A stretch of 60,000 nt of DNA from assembly GCA_950295325.1 (NCBI GenBank), contig OX485807.1, positions 3,166,501 through 3,226,500 of the forward strand, given 5' to 3'. The translations under genes were made by a program, and so were the position numbers. Below are positions 33,041-44,312 of the stretch, in pieces. The stretch is from Polytrichum commune. Its lineage: Eukaryota > Streptophyta > Polytrichopsida > Polytrichales > Polytrichaceae. Numbering within the stretch: the first letter of the stretch is position 1; every line of letters starts with the position of its first letter. A model generated the notes under the pieces. The model was not told the origin of the DNA, did no database searches, and saw nothing but the letters and a program-made list of their open reading frames with translations.

Positions 33041-35885
33041 GTAATGATATTTGATAATTTTGGTACTTTCAACTTTCAATAACTCGGTGGTTTTGGGACC
33101 CATTTAGATAAGTATTTCATACTTGTCCTTTAGGACCTACACATGAACTTCACATTGAAAGGAGCACCTACACATGCGTACAATATAGGGCTAATGGGCT
33201 CACATTCACATAAGTACAAAAATGTACAGTCAATTCTTTTTCTTTTCTTTTCCTCTTTGCCCATGCACTTGGAAGATGTGAGGGAGACTCCATAAAAACC
33301 TTTTGTTTTCAAATATTCAAGAAAGTCAAAATGACGACAATGATTGGTGTGATGAAGCCACATGTGGATGATTATGCATATTTTCATCCCACTATGAACA
33401 CATTTATCCACAACTAGGCAATTTCACCCAAATTTTATGACCCATTAGGATTTTTTTGCAGTTTCCTCCATTAAAAAAATGCATAATATACTATTTCTAT
33501 TTGAAAATTCTTCCATTTCTTTTTTCTTTCCCCCCCCCCCCCACCCCTAAAAGAATAGGGTTGTTGCACAACAAATTGGGGGAGGGGGTCGCAACCTACC
33601 ATTCACTAGGTTGATCAAAGTTCCACAATCCCCAACCCAACAACAATTATGTAATCAAGGACAACTTTCGCCAAACGTAAAATCAACACATCCAATTGTG
33701 AAAGGAGGCAAGAGCTTATGAGGTTCCCTTTGGGTTCTCGTGATGCTAGTTTTGGGATTACGTAAGGGACACAACATGTCTTATTCAAATTCCAACTTTT
33801 GAAGCCCTAAAACGGTTTGACTTTAATTGAACAAACACACACGACATTCTTGTAGGGATGAATACTACGGCTCACTGGTTGGGACTGTCAGAAGGCCATT
33901 GCTCAATAGCAACTAGTTTGGGCCCACCTATGTAACCTCCATAGAAGGTTGCATATTTGGTTTTAAAATATTTGTCCCAAGTTGAGACTTTGTCATCTTC
34001 GTGTCATTCTTATTCATACAAAGATTTTTTGATTAGGTGGATTGTTTGGAGAAGTTTGACAACACATCAAAACATACCCATCTTCATGGAAGTAACTATA
34101 GTAGGCTCTTGTACCTTGTAGAATAAGCTCAACTCAAAGATATAGAAATCTAGAAACACCATAATATACACCCGGTGGCAACCTCGGATTCGTCTCCCAC
34201 TTTTAGCGCTTCCCAATCTAACATCACCCCATGCGACAAGAAAGATTCCTCTAACTATTGTAGAATCTTTTGCATAGTATAATATGATACAATGAGGTGT
34301 CAAGTTGGGATTATTCATGAAGTGCACGAGTTGAGAATCCACATGGTTCAATAGTAGACGCAACAATGACAATTGATCGAAGTTGGACAAACACTATAGT
34401 GCTATATTGTTCAAAGATGTTCTACTAGGATTAGGAAAGGAAACGAATAGTGGTTGGTTAGCATTCATAGTGCCATGGTCTCCCAGTGAATTTGTGTAAG
34501 GCCTACCTCCAAGAGGAGGTTTTTGAAAAATAGTCCAAGTGACCATGAAACATGATCCATTCGATGCCATGTAGGAATCCATGTAGACTCTACATCCATC
34601 TTGCATTCACATGCTCCGTTGGTCCCTCAAGCGGAGTGTGAAGTAGCGAACTTGGACTGGCTCCACCTTTTCCACCAACGAGAGTGCTTGAAGTGCAATG
34701 GTCACGGGCTCTCAGTCTCGTGTGTGGGGTGGCCCTCAGTTCCCGAACCGAGCTCCCATGAAGACATCACAATTTGTGTATTTCTTTACTGTTTCTTTTT
34801 CTTTTCTTTTTTCCTCTTTTTTCTTTTCAGTTCATGCCACCCTGACATGTGACGATCTGAAGAATCAGGGAGGGGAAATTAATCAGTGTAGTATAATATA
34901 TGCTCGAGGCTTGAAGTGCGGGTTTTTTAACACCATCCACCTTTATGTGAACCTTACGTCCATGTACCTAGGAAAGTCTATATTAGGTGACCTAGTAGAC
35001 GGGTATTATTAGGAGCAGCTTAGAAAGGGTAAACAATAGGCTGCTGGTTCTGACACGGGCCCCCTCAAGTACCGGCAAAGCCGGTGAATGAGTGGGTACA
35101 GGGCCCACTTGTTCACATGGGCTGGCCACCAAATCCGGCCATGTGACCATCCAACGGTGGAGGATGGCCACATGACCCCATAGGGAACACAAGCTCCCCC
35201 AGCTCTCCAGCCAATGGGAGCAGCCCCATCCCCCAATTTCATGGCTAAACTTAGGCAAGACCAAAACATCTGCAAGTTTAATACACAAAAGCAAGAGGGG
35301 GCCCACCCCTTGGGGGCAGGCCTACACGCCCACCCCCTCTTTGAGAGGATGGGCCCCACCACATGGCCAATATTAAAGGGGAGCCCTATCAAAACAACAA
35401 CCCCCATAGGTTCGTGGTTGATTCATCTCAAGTGGGTCCCGTCGTTTGCGCAAAGGTGGAAGGGCGTCTACGTACACGAAACGTTGTATTTTGTGTCATG
35501 TGGTATTTGATGTCATCTTGGTAACTTTCCTCATGACCATTCCTGAAGGATTCGTTTACAAGTATTGTGAATTCAACTTACGTTTTTGTTGTTGTAATGA
35601 AATAATGTCATGGATGATTGGAACTTGGATGAAGAGTCACTTAGTCAGTGATAGTCATTGCAACATTGTAAATATGTAATGCCCAAGTTGGTTTTTTCAC
35701 AAGGAACGACAAATAGCGTTGACTTTACGTTTCGTGTCGGTGACACTACCACAGACAATTTCATAGAACTGGTGACAATAAGTGCAGCACAACATTCGTC
35801 TCCATAGGTTTGTGGTTAATTCATCTCCAGTGGATCCTACTATTATTGCCAATGCAAAGGGGTTCTAAGTATAACATTACACCCG
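33041..35885. other. No recognisable gene; one GC-rich patch
   Basis: A C-run is at about 33530-33542. The stretch 35030-35420 is much richer in G+C than its surroundings and gives overlapping frames of 98-132 codons in three frames on both strands, with no domain in any. CATAGGTTCGTGGTTGATTC at 35406 and CATAGGTTTGTGGTTAATTC at 35804 are two copies of a short motif also seen inverted inside the GGGAATT MITEs. Confidence 0.4.
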
Positions 35886-35892
35886 TAATTAG

Positions 35893-36088
35893 GTTTTCTT
35901 TTTTCTTTTTTTTGAGACAGAAGGCTGACAGGCCATCGCCAAAGCACAGGAGGCAGTTCACCACCTGGCAAGTTTTCCGTCAAGTAGTGAGGAGATTTCA
36001 CAGCCGGGATTCGAACCACCAACCTCTTCCTTGAGATTTGGGTATCTCTCCACCATCATCCAGTAGTTTAAGGTCATCTCGGACCATT
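35893..36088 (-). mobile_element. tRNA-derived SINE, copy 2
   Basis: On the minus strand it starts GGTCCGAGATGACCTTAAAC, has a box-A-like GATGGTGGAGAGATACC and a canonical box B, GGTTCGAATCCC (36006-36017), then GAAATCTCCTCACTACTTGA and CAGGTGGTGAACTGCC, and ends CTGTCTC followed by an A-rich tail (T-rich tract at 35893-35913 on the + strand). Box spacing and length (about 195 bp) fit a tRNA-SINE transcribed by RNA polymerase III. The body matches the copy at 11523-11706; the 3' parts and tails differ, as in SINE subfamilies. Confidence 0.82.
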
Positions 36089-36199
36089 GTTTTATTCATT
36101 TCATTCTACATGAATTTGAAATATGATGATGCTATTTCAAGAGTCAAATAGTGCATGAAGGAAAGTATACACATACATACCATAATAGAATTGCATGCG

Positions 36200-36590
36200 T
36201 TTCCAACTCGATCGGGGTAATAGTGGGAAGGGGGGGGGCCCACTCAACGAGGTGAGCGCCCAGTCCGAAGTTAGTGTTCCTATTAATAGCACAACCTGAC
36301 GCCTGCCCATTTGGGGACAAAAGCAATTCAAGGCTAGCCCATGGATTAGGTTTAAAAAAAGTTGGAGGCTATCCTCTCTTTTATTTTGTTGCTGACCGAC
36401 CGCCCGGCCCGGGGCCGCAGATAAGCTCGGGCCTCGGCCCCCATGATATTTTGCTCCATGTTTAAACGGGGCCCACAGACGCTGGCCCGGGATCGAAAAA
36501 GCAGTGAACTGTAGAGTCTGCCCCTTTAGAGTCCAGGTGCCCGTGACCGGTGGCGGGGGCCACACTGCTTTGTGTAATTAGTGTGGGTCA
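36200..36590. other. GC-rich patch without a recognisable gene
   Basis: A G-run at about 36227-36238 and a run of GGCC-rich sequence give a 142-codon minus-strand frame that has low complexity and no domain. It could be the remains of a GC-rich element, but no ends were found. Confidence 0.35.
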
Positions 36591-36859
36591 CCATTCGGAA
36601 GTCCGTGTTGCTAGAACTTTCTACTGACATTATCGTTTTTTTTTATCAACCGAGTTATACCATGTTTTTCAGTGTGCATGGTAACTACTTATGTTTATTT
36701 GGGTGATAAATGGTACTCTTGGTAAAATGTTATAGCAATGCATGATTCCAAATGGGAACGCACACTATTTACGCAACACAATGTAGAGTTGATGCCAAAC
36801 TGCATGGGCTTGCACTCTGCCACGCCATGACCCCGTCATGTATTCATGAATTTTCAAGG

Positions 36860-37330
36860 GGAGAGGTGTCAACACTGGGGTTTGCAATCCATCACCTTCA
36901 GGTAGCCTTGCAGATATTTTTGTTGAAATGTTTTGATCCTGCCCGACTTCAAAAAAAACATTCCCTTGCATTCTTGAAGGTCGCTTGTCCACAAAACCCA
37001 TATTGAGTGCACTTCACCTTCAAGGTCCAATATATGTGTTCACTTCCCCCTAGTAAACAAGAAATTGACTAGGATTTCATTCCCAAAGTGAAATTGTCAA
37101 TAAAGCATGTAATAAACTTGGAAGTCAAGAATATTACAAAGTCGTCATTAGCATCGAGGACATCATAATTTTATGTGACTTACCATTTGAGAGGGTCTTT
37201 GTCATTTTAAAAAGAAACTTAAATTAGTGTGATATTTTTAGTTTTCTTATTTTGTAATAGTTTAGTTAATTCCCTCTACTTACACAAGTATTCATACACA
37301 CATTTAGATTAAGTAATAGTGAGTAGATTT
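36860..37330. repeat. Single arm of the 41-kb palindromic element
   Basis: TGCCCGACTTCAAAAAAAAC, TTGTCCACAAAACCCATATT, GAGTGCACTTCACCTTCAAG, AAATTGACTAGGATTTCATT and GTTTAGTTAATTCCCTCTAC follow exactly the order of the left arm at 41260-41620. No second, inverted arm follows, so this is a half element or a member lacking one arm. The 78- and 84-codon frames within it come from the repeat. Confidence 0.8.
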
Positions 37331-39120
37331 AATCAAGTGTATTAAACCTAATCATGTATGTTCAACTTTCAATCGGGATAAAAAAAATGATTTTTTAAGC
37401 AGGGCCCCATCCCTAACACCCCTCCCGTTGAAAGTTTGTAAATACATGACTCGGTCATGGCTCAGTAGAGTGGGACCCATGCAACTTGGCATGAACTCCA
37501 GCCCCAACCCTAATTGATCACTTAAGAGATTATGCACCAAATTTGGAGAAGTATAAGGCGGTGTAATATTAAATAAGAAAAACTAAAAATCATGTAGAAA
37601 GATAGGAAGATAGGAATCGGGAGGATTGTGATTTTTTCAGTGATTTTATTCCTCAAATTGAGATTACTATGATTTTTTAAAGCAAAATGTTAGCATGAAC
37701 ACATAATCAATGTCTAGAGTTCATCATAACCACTCATTTTGAGACGAATTCCTCCTCACTTTAGCACTCAAAACCGGGACATGTGTCATGACACTAGATT
37801 CCATGGTGATAACATAACCGAAGTTGGAGACTTATGGTTAGTTTCCATGTTGGTTGCTTCACCCACTAGATTTTAGTGGGCGAACGGCCTACATGGAAAA
37901 GTCACCCTTAGAAACTATGGAATGTGGAACCTTATTTTAACCACCCATGAAAAGAAATTACCAAATTAGTCCCAACCTTGTCGAAATTATGGTACCTTAT
38001 AGATTCTTGATGGGGTCCTCATTAGGAACAAATGGTTTGACTCTACATATGTTACCTTTGTGTGTTGAAATTCCATATGTGTCAACATTTTTCTACTCCC
38101 TACTTGGGGAGACTACAAAGACGGTAAGTGTTACTTGAATGTCTACTCCCTTATTTGTATATTTGTTATACAATATAATAACATACAATATAATGTTTCA
38201 TATAGAATTTCAAATCACCCCCAATTCATAATTAATGAAGCCCATGGTATTGATTGCAAATCCCTCTCAAGACTCATCAACTCAATTTGCCCTAGTTGCT
38301 TGAACAACATTGTACCAGTGCTTGAATTCTTGAGAATGTTGGCTTTGACTTTCAAATTTGTAGGCCAAATCACATATCATTTTTTAAAAGAAAATTACAA
38401 AATATTAGTGTTGTTGAATTTCGACATTTAACCAGCGAGTTATGCTCGTCCAAAACTTGCCTTCCAAATCTCTTGCACTGGCCACAAGTTTTGTCTTAAA
38501 AATTTTGAGAGTGTTTTTTTTTTAAATAAAAAAACATTTATAGACTTTGTGTCCTTATGGTTTAGGGTCAATTTAGTAGCTATCTTTTAATTGAATCTAG
38601 GGGCAATAGGGATGGGAAAGACTTCAACGTTTAGTGTGGCTTGGAAGATCTTGTTGTATTGACAAAGTTAGGGTGAGTGAGGGCAAAGTATTAGCAACAA
38701 AGCTTTAACATTGTGGGCAAGTTCTAAATTCAAGACTCTTCATCTAAAATTACCATTTCCAGGTTGCTCAAGAGAAAGGATTTGTTGGAGAAAAAGATTA
38801 TATCCTCCATGTGAATAGCTCTAGCAAACCTCTATAGACGCCTCTTCCATCCTAGAGGAATGGAAATGGGAGAGTGGAACTCCTCACTTGTATTTTAAAA
38901 CTTCATTAAATGTTACAATAGTATTTTACTTGCGTTACATTTATAAGTGATATCTTGTTGTTTTTTAAAATATATACCTATTATAGTGTTAACATTCTAT
39001 ATGTGTTAAGAAAAATTTCACTCCCCATTGTTAACACATATAGAGGGTACATGGTATGTTATAACACGGAACTTATGAAATATTATCCCACTCTGTTAAC
39101 ATCATCAATGGGAGAAGAAG
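37331..39120. other. AT-rich DNA without a recognisable gene
   Basis: A small perfect-stem hairpin, CTATATGTGTTAA / TTAACACATATAG, lies at about 38997-39042; with GTTAACATT-type motifs nearby it may be a fragment related to the MITE at 43015. Otherwise nothing was recognised. Confidence 0.4.
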
Positions 39121-39123
39121 GCT

Positions 39124-39363
39124 TGGGACATGTAGCATTTGTGTAAACTCATCCATTGTGGATGGAAGGGCCCTAATGAAAACAATTCCCCCATAAGGTT
39201 GAGGGTTGATTCATTCCAACTTGACTTTATAAGAAAAATTAAGGGTTCTTGATGTTATTTTCGGTGTCAAATGACATAGAAATAAGAATTTACAAGTTAG
39301 TATGTAAGTCACTATATTTTCATCTTTGCAATGGACGAGTTTGCGTAAACATTGCAAATCCCT
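39124..39363. mobile_element. MITE, GGATTCRTGRTG family, copy 2
   Basis: The left part GTGTAAACTCATCCATTGTG is mirrored on the right (other strand) by GGGATTTGCAATGTTTACGC then AAACTCGTCCATTGCAAAG. The outer bases of the left end are eroded. It lies 20 bp from a GGGAATT MITE with a GA microsatellite between. Confidence 0.65.
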
Positions 39364-39382
39364 AGGGGGGAGAGAGAGAGAG

Positions 39383-39614
39383 AGAGGGAATTGTCACCTA
39401 TGAGTGTATCTCTCATTCATCCAACACAAAATCTATGGAATAGTATGGAGACATGAATTTTGTTGTTTTTAGTTTATTTGATCTTTAAAATCATATTCAA
39501 AGACCCCAAATTAATCTAGTCCAAGTAATTTGAGATGAATTGGACCAGGCCTATAGGGAGTCAAGTTCTTATGTTGGATGGATAAGAGGTAACACTCCTC
39601 TGCAACAATTCCCT
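39383..39614. mobile_element. MITE, GAGGGAATTRTC family, copy 3, with (GA)n at its left end
   Basis: The left end GAGAGGGAATTGTCACCTAT is immediately preceded by a (GA)n run (39370-39386). The right end, on the other strand, reads GGAGGGAATTGTTGCAGAGG. Subterminal CATCCAACACAAAATC and TTGGATGGATAAGAGG match the other copies. Confidence 0.75.
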
Positions 39615-41115
39615 CCCTCCGCATTAGAGACCCTGGAAAAAACTACTTATAGTAAAGGGTGTGGTTAAAGTGTTGTGACACCTATTGTGGGGATGGTGAA
39701 ATAGCAAAGTTTCATTATATAGCCTAGTTATCACCTTTTTAAAACATTTGACTCGACTTCTAAATTGAGGTCAAAGACCCTGATTATAATGCCATGGGAC
39801 CCAATTGAAGTGAATTGACAACAAACTTGGGAGGGGCAAGATTTAGCTTGCCTCATTTCCCCTTGCCAAGTGTCATGAATTGAAATCCTAGCCTATGTGG
39901 GTTGGTAGATAGTGGACACCCACAAAGAATATCCCCGATGACTTGAGTGTCATAATAAAATCAACATTGGCCCGCAATATTTACCACAATCAATGTAGTT
40001 TAGGAGGACCTAACTTACCATCACATTACTAAGGTTGCTATATTGTTAATGTTATTTAGTGTCACATGCGTAACAATGTCACTTACCCTATTTTGAGGCG
40101 TATGCTAGGTTACACGAATGGTCAAGAACTTCATCATTAGTGTTACCTCATGACACTTGGCGTTCAAGCGCTTACTAATACCTCACATGAGTATGATCAA
40201 TGGTGTTATGACCTGTATGCCTATGTTACACAATGGTCTACAAATTCACTAAAGTGTACACATATGACACTTGCCATCAGTATGCTCAAGAATATCTTCC
40301 CCTTGCAAAATAAAACACAAAACTATCATCTCAAGTATTTCAATGTCACAATGTAAATGCAAATTCACTTAAATGTTTAATAACATTGACAAATAATATC
40401 ATATTAACAATTAGTAGATGTGACACTTTGAGACACTAAAGACCATAAACGGTGTAGTCTTGCTCCCTTTTCTATCTGAGGAAGGTTACAAGAATTTGTC
40501 AGTAGGAAACAAATCAAGCTAACCATATTCTCTTAACATGGTTGCTTTGTATTGCCAATGTCAGGCCCCACGTGGCATGGAGGCATGCTAGCTTATCAAT
40601 TAACATTGAACATGAAATACATTTCAAACACCATAAGCCCACATGTTTGTTCACCCTTACAAAATGAGCCAACATAAGTGAGAACTTTTTTGTTCAAAAT
40701 TCCCCGACATTGGAGGTGCATCAACTTAGTGTTGAGTAATATTATGGCATGAAAAACAAACTATCGCTATCTTTTCACCTTGATAAGATTGGGTGGGGTC
40801 CATGAGGTAGTTGTATGGGCCCCACCAAATTTTGTGGGGTGGGGCTTAAAGAGTTGTGAGCAAATGAGTGAGCGGCCAAAGTGGAGTCCAGACATCTAAG
40901 GGTGAGTGGATTTACATTAAAGTCCAAGTTCAAAAAGTTATATGGGTCCCAAAATAAAAGATAAAATCCGAAATGGATTTGGACCTTTCTTTTGGTCGGA
41001 CTCAAGACTGGACTCAAGTTTGAAGTCAGTTTTTCGCAATTGAGGAGGAATTCTTTCCGGAGTCGGGTCTCCATGGGATTTTCTTAAAAAGATGTCGAGT
41101 GTTGCTACATTCTTT
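39615..41115. other. AT-rich DNA without a recognisable gene
   Basis: Contains the weak repeat pair partner of 10612-10672 (near 39823-39890). The frames of 68 and 99 codons have no family resemblance. Confidence 0.4.
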
Positions 41116-41124
41116 CATACTTTA

Positions 41125-42217
41125 CGGGGTCGTTAAAGTCCCCCCCCCCCCCCCCCCCCCCCCAATAAACTTATAGGGGGAGGTAGATTCGGGTAGGGGC
41201 AGACACATGTCCAGAAAATTTGGATTTTCTAGACCCGACTGAAAATTGATGTCCGACTGCCCGACTTCAAAAAAACCATTGCCCTTGCATACTTGAAGGC
41301 CACTTGTCCACAAATCCCATATTGAGTGCACTTCCACCTTCAAGGTCCAAAATTCAATATATATGTTCACTTCCATTGAGTAAATAAGCAATTGACTGGG
41401 ATTTCATTTTCAAAGTGAAACCGCCGATAAAGCATGTAAATAACTTGGGAGTAAAAAATATTACCAAAACCCTCATTAGCACTGAGGTTATGATTTTTGT
41501 GACCTACCATTGCAAGGACCTTTGTCATTCTAAAATGGAACTAAAATTAGTGATTTGTTTTTAATTTACTACATATTTTAAGTAATTTAGTTAATACCTG
41601 CTACTTCCACAAGGTTTTCATATGCATTTAAACTAATTAAGTGGGATTAAATGTAATTAATTCTGAATTTCATTTAGAATTAATCAAGATTAATTATAAT
41701 TAATTACATTCAATCACACTTAATTAGTTTAAATGCGTATGAAAACATTGTGAAAGTAGAAGGTATTAACTAAAATACTTCAAATATGTAGCAAATTAAA
41801 AACAAATAACTAATTTTAGTTCCATTTTAGAATGACAAATGCCCTTGCAATGGTAAGTTACAAAAATCATAACCTCAGTGCTAATGAGGGTTTTGTAATA
41901 TCTTTGACTCCCAAGTTATTTACATGCTTTATCGGCGGTTTCACTTTGAAAATGAAATCCCAGTTTGTCAATTGCTTATTTACTCAATGGAAGTGAACAT
42001 ATATATTGGATTTTGGGCCTTGAAGGTGAAGTGCACTCAATATGGGATTTGTGGATAAGTGGCCTTCAAGAATGCAAGGACAATGGTTTTTTTGAAGTTG
42101 GGCGGGTGGGCAACAATTTTCGGTCGGGTCCAAAAAATCCAGATTTTCTGGATGGGCGGTTGCCCTGTCCAAATCTACCTCCCCCTCTAAGTTCGTGAGG
42201 GGAACTTTAACGTCCCC
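41125..42217. mobile_element. Mutator-like foldback element, 1093 bp, 9-bp target duplication
   Basis: Arms of more than 500 bp (about 41125-41663 and 41698-42217) are inverted copies that pair almost end to end, leaving only a short AT-rich loop. The termini read CGGGGTCGTTAAAG on the left and GGGGACGTTAAAG on the right (opposite strand). CATACTTTA flanks the element directly on both sides (41116-41124 and 42218-42226). A 9-bp duplication plus very long TIRs is the pattern of non-autonomous Mutator-like elements. The left arm holds a C24 homopolymer (41140-41163) where the right arm has mixed sequence. The 77- to 89-codon frames in the arms mirror each other because of the palindrome. A half copy is at 36860-37330. 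Confidence 0.9.
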
Positions 42218-42229
42218 CATACTTTAGGC

Positions 42230-43010
42230 TTTTGGACCCTAGAAAAGAGGGAATGGCAAGATATGTTGCCCAGGCCACTTGTGAGTGAAATCTTCCTTTT
42301 TTCATAACATTACTAAGCAACTATATGATAAAAAAATTCCAAAGAAAAAGGTTGTGATTAAAAATCTTTGATGAATTACAACTTTTTTTGGAGTCAAAAG
42401 TTCACAATACACACGTGAAGGCCACATTGAATGCTTGAAACTAGAGGTTTTCATAAAAAACTGTCTTGGACTGGAGAGGTGAAAGTGGATGTTTTGAAAC
42501 TTGTGGTCACACTACATGTACAATGAGCTGTTGTTTTTGCTAGATTAGTGACACGTGGTGGGTTGAAGCTGTAAGGTCTCACAAAACCTCAAAGTTGATT
42601 AGCTAACAAAATGACCAAAATTGTGTGGTAGGTCCATGCTACCCCTAGTTGGATTGCATGGATGTGATCTTTGACTTTGTGTCCCAAATTTTCTTTTATG
42701 AATGTTTCATCAATCAAGCTTGCAAATTTAACTTCATAACTATTTTGAAAATACAATAAATTTGAGGGGCCACTAAGGGTTACATCTAATTCCAATCTTA
42801 GATCATATATTTTTTTTTACTTTCAATATCATTAATTACCAATGAAAGTGGGCCTTATGTGGTTGCTCCTCTTGGTCAAACACCTATATAAGGTAGAAAA
42901 AACCAAAAACAATGAATGACCACTGTTGGTGCACTAGACTAGGGTAGAATGATTCTTGTGGGGACCCAAAATGACTAAGTGTAAAAGTGGTGGTCCAAAA
43001 AGGGTGCAAC
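42230..43010. other. AT-rich spacer, no gene recognised
   Basis: No TIR pair or protein motif was found. Confidence 0.45.
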
Positions 43011-43014
43011 GATA

Positions 43015-43502
43015 CAGTCCACCCTCTATAAATGTTAGGCTCTGGAGTAAAAGTTTCCTAACATTTATAGTGAGTTAACATTGTAACAGTTATAAAGGGA
43101 GCTTTTTGAATGCTTAACAAATATAAATTCATTACAATTATGGAGGGAGAGTTTTGCAAAATTATCATATATAAAATATGTGTATCAAATCAATCTTTTA
43201 TTTTTATGAAACAAAATAAGAATCAATATAGTCTAGATGACTAATTTGATCACAAAAGTCAAATTTGGTGGCTTTTGCCACTTTGAAAGGTTGTGAGTCA
43301 ATGTAATGGATGTCATCACACAATATTGGATGTATTTCGTAGGTTAACATTTATAAGTGGCAAATTAACAAAGAGGGGAGTAAATTATTGTTAACATTTA
43401 ACATAGTTAACATTCTAGTTAGCAATATGAGGGGAGTACGATTTTGTTAACAAATAAAATGAGTTAACGTTTATAATTGTAACATTTATCGAGGGTGGAC
43501 TG
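43015..43502. mobile_element. pogo-type MITE (Emigrant/Lemi-like), 488 bp, TA duplication
   Basis: The ends are CAGTCCACCCTCTATAAATG and, on the other strand, CAGTCCACCCTCGATAAATG, continuing to 23 bp with one mismatch, and TA flanks both sides (43013-43014 and 43503-43504). CAGT at the terminus followed by an ACCTCTATAAAT-like string is what is known for plant Emigrant/Lemi1 elements of the pogo group. The interior repeats GTTAACATTTATA-like motifs several times near the right end. No coding capacity. Confidence 0.88.
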
Positions 43503-43504
43503 TA

Positions 43505-44312
43505 TGTGGAATGCAGTAATAGGCCAAATACGTACTATTTCACACCATTTGTGATCACTTTTGGTGCCATTGAGATTGTTTTGTGTGCATTCATATGCAA
43601 AGTATGATAATTTGATGCTCAAATTGGGGAGACTATATTGTACAAGTAGGGGTTTGACTTATTTGCCTCTTTGGGAAAATATAACTAATTATTTACATGA
43701 AATAAAATTATGAAAGATCTTACATTCCTAGTCATTTCCTCTGCTCCATTTCTAGAAAAGATTGCACAAATTTCAAGCCACTTTGTGGTCCTGATTTTTT
43801 TTTTCCTAGTCAATCATGTGGAAATAGGACCTCCTATGAAGTAGAAATTTCCAACCTAGTAAGTTTAAAAAGGCTATTGTCTCGAGATATCATAAAGTAG
43901 TGATAGGAAGGACCATAGTATGATAGAAATAGATATGATCCTTGAGATCTATACATGCTTTCGAGAAGGTATATAAGGCTAGGAATTTCAAGTGAAGGCT
44001 CCTAGAGCACATCTTTTGTGAAACCAAAACTTTGCTGGATTTTTTGACTTTTAAGTCATCTTGAATTAAATATGAGACAAAGCTTGTGTCTTGAATCATT
44101 TATCGTAGGCAGGCTACTAACCGTGCACATTTGACTTTGATGTTTTATTTTTTGAGGTGGGTAGCAAAATTTTTCAAATTTGATATTTGAATTAAATTAA
44201 TGGCTCACTTAATATTAGTGTTGAAAAGTAAAATGGAAAATTTTATTGAAAAATCATGACCTTTTCATAGTTCTTTATACAATTGTATTGGGCATTGGAA
44301 ATTAACTACCTT
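43505..44312. other. AT-rich spacer, no gene recognised
   Basis: Contains one extra CTACTAACCGTGCACA (44114-44129), related to the inverted repeat that bounds the next unit. Confidence 0.45.

Noticed and set aside
35009-35407. 132-codon minus-strand frame in a GC-rich patch
   Set aside because: Competing frames of about 100 codons exist on both strands and none shows a family signature.
36137-36565. 142-codon minus-strand frame
   Set aside because: Low complexity in a G/C-run-rich patch, no domain and no homologous stretch elsewhere in the window.
41140-41163. C-run as a boundary between joined contigs
   Set aside because: The palindrome and the 9-bp duplication continue correctly across it, so the locus is contiguous even if the run length is uncertain.
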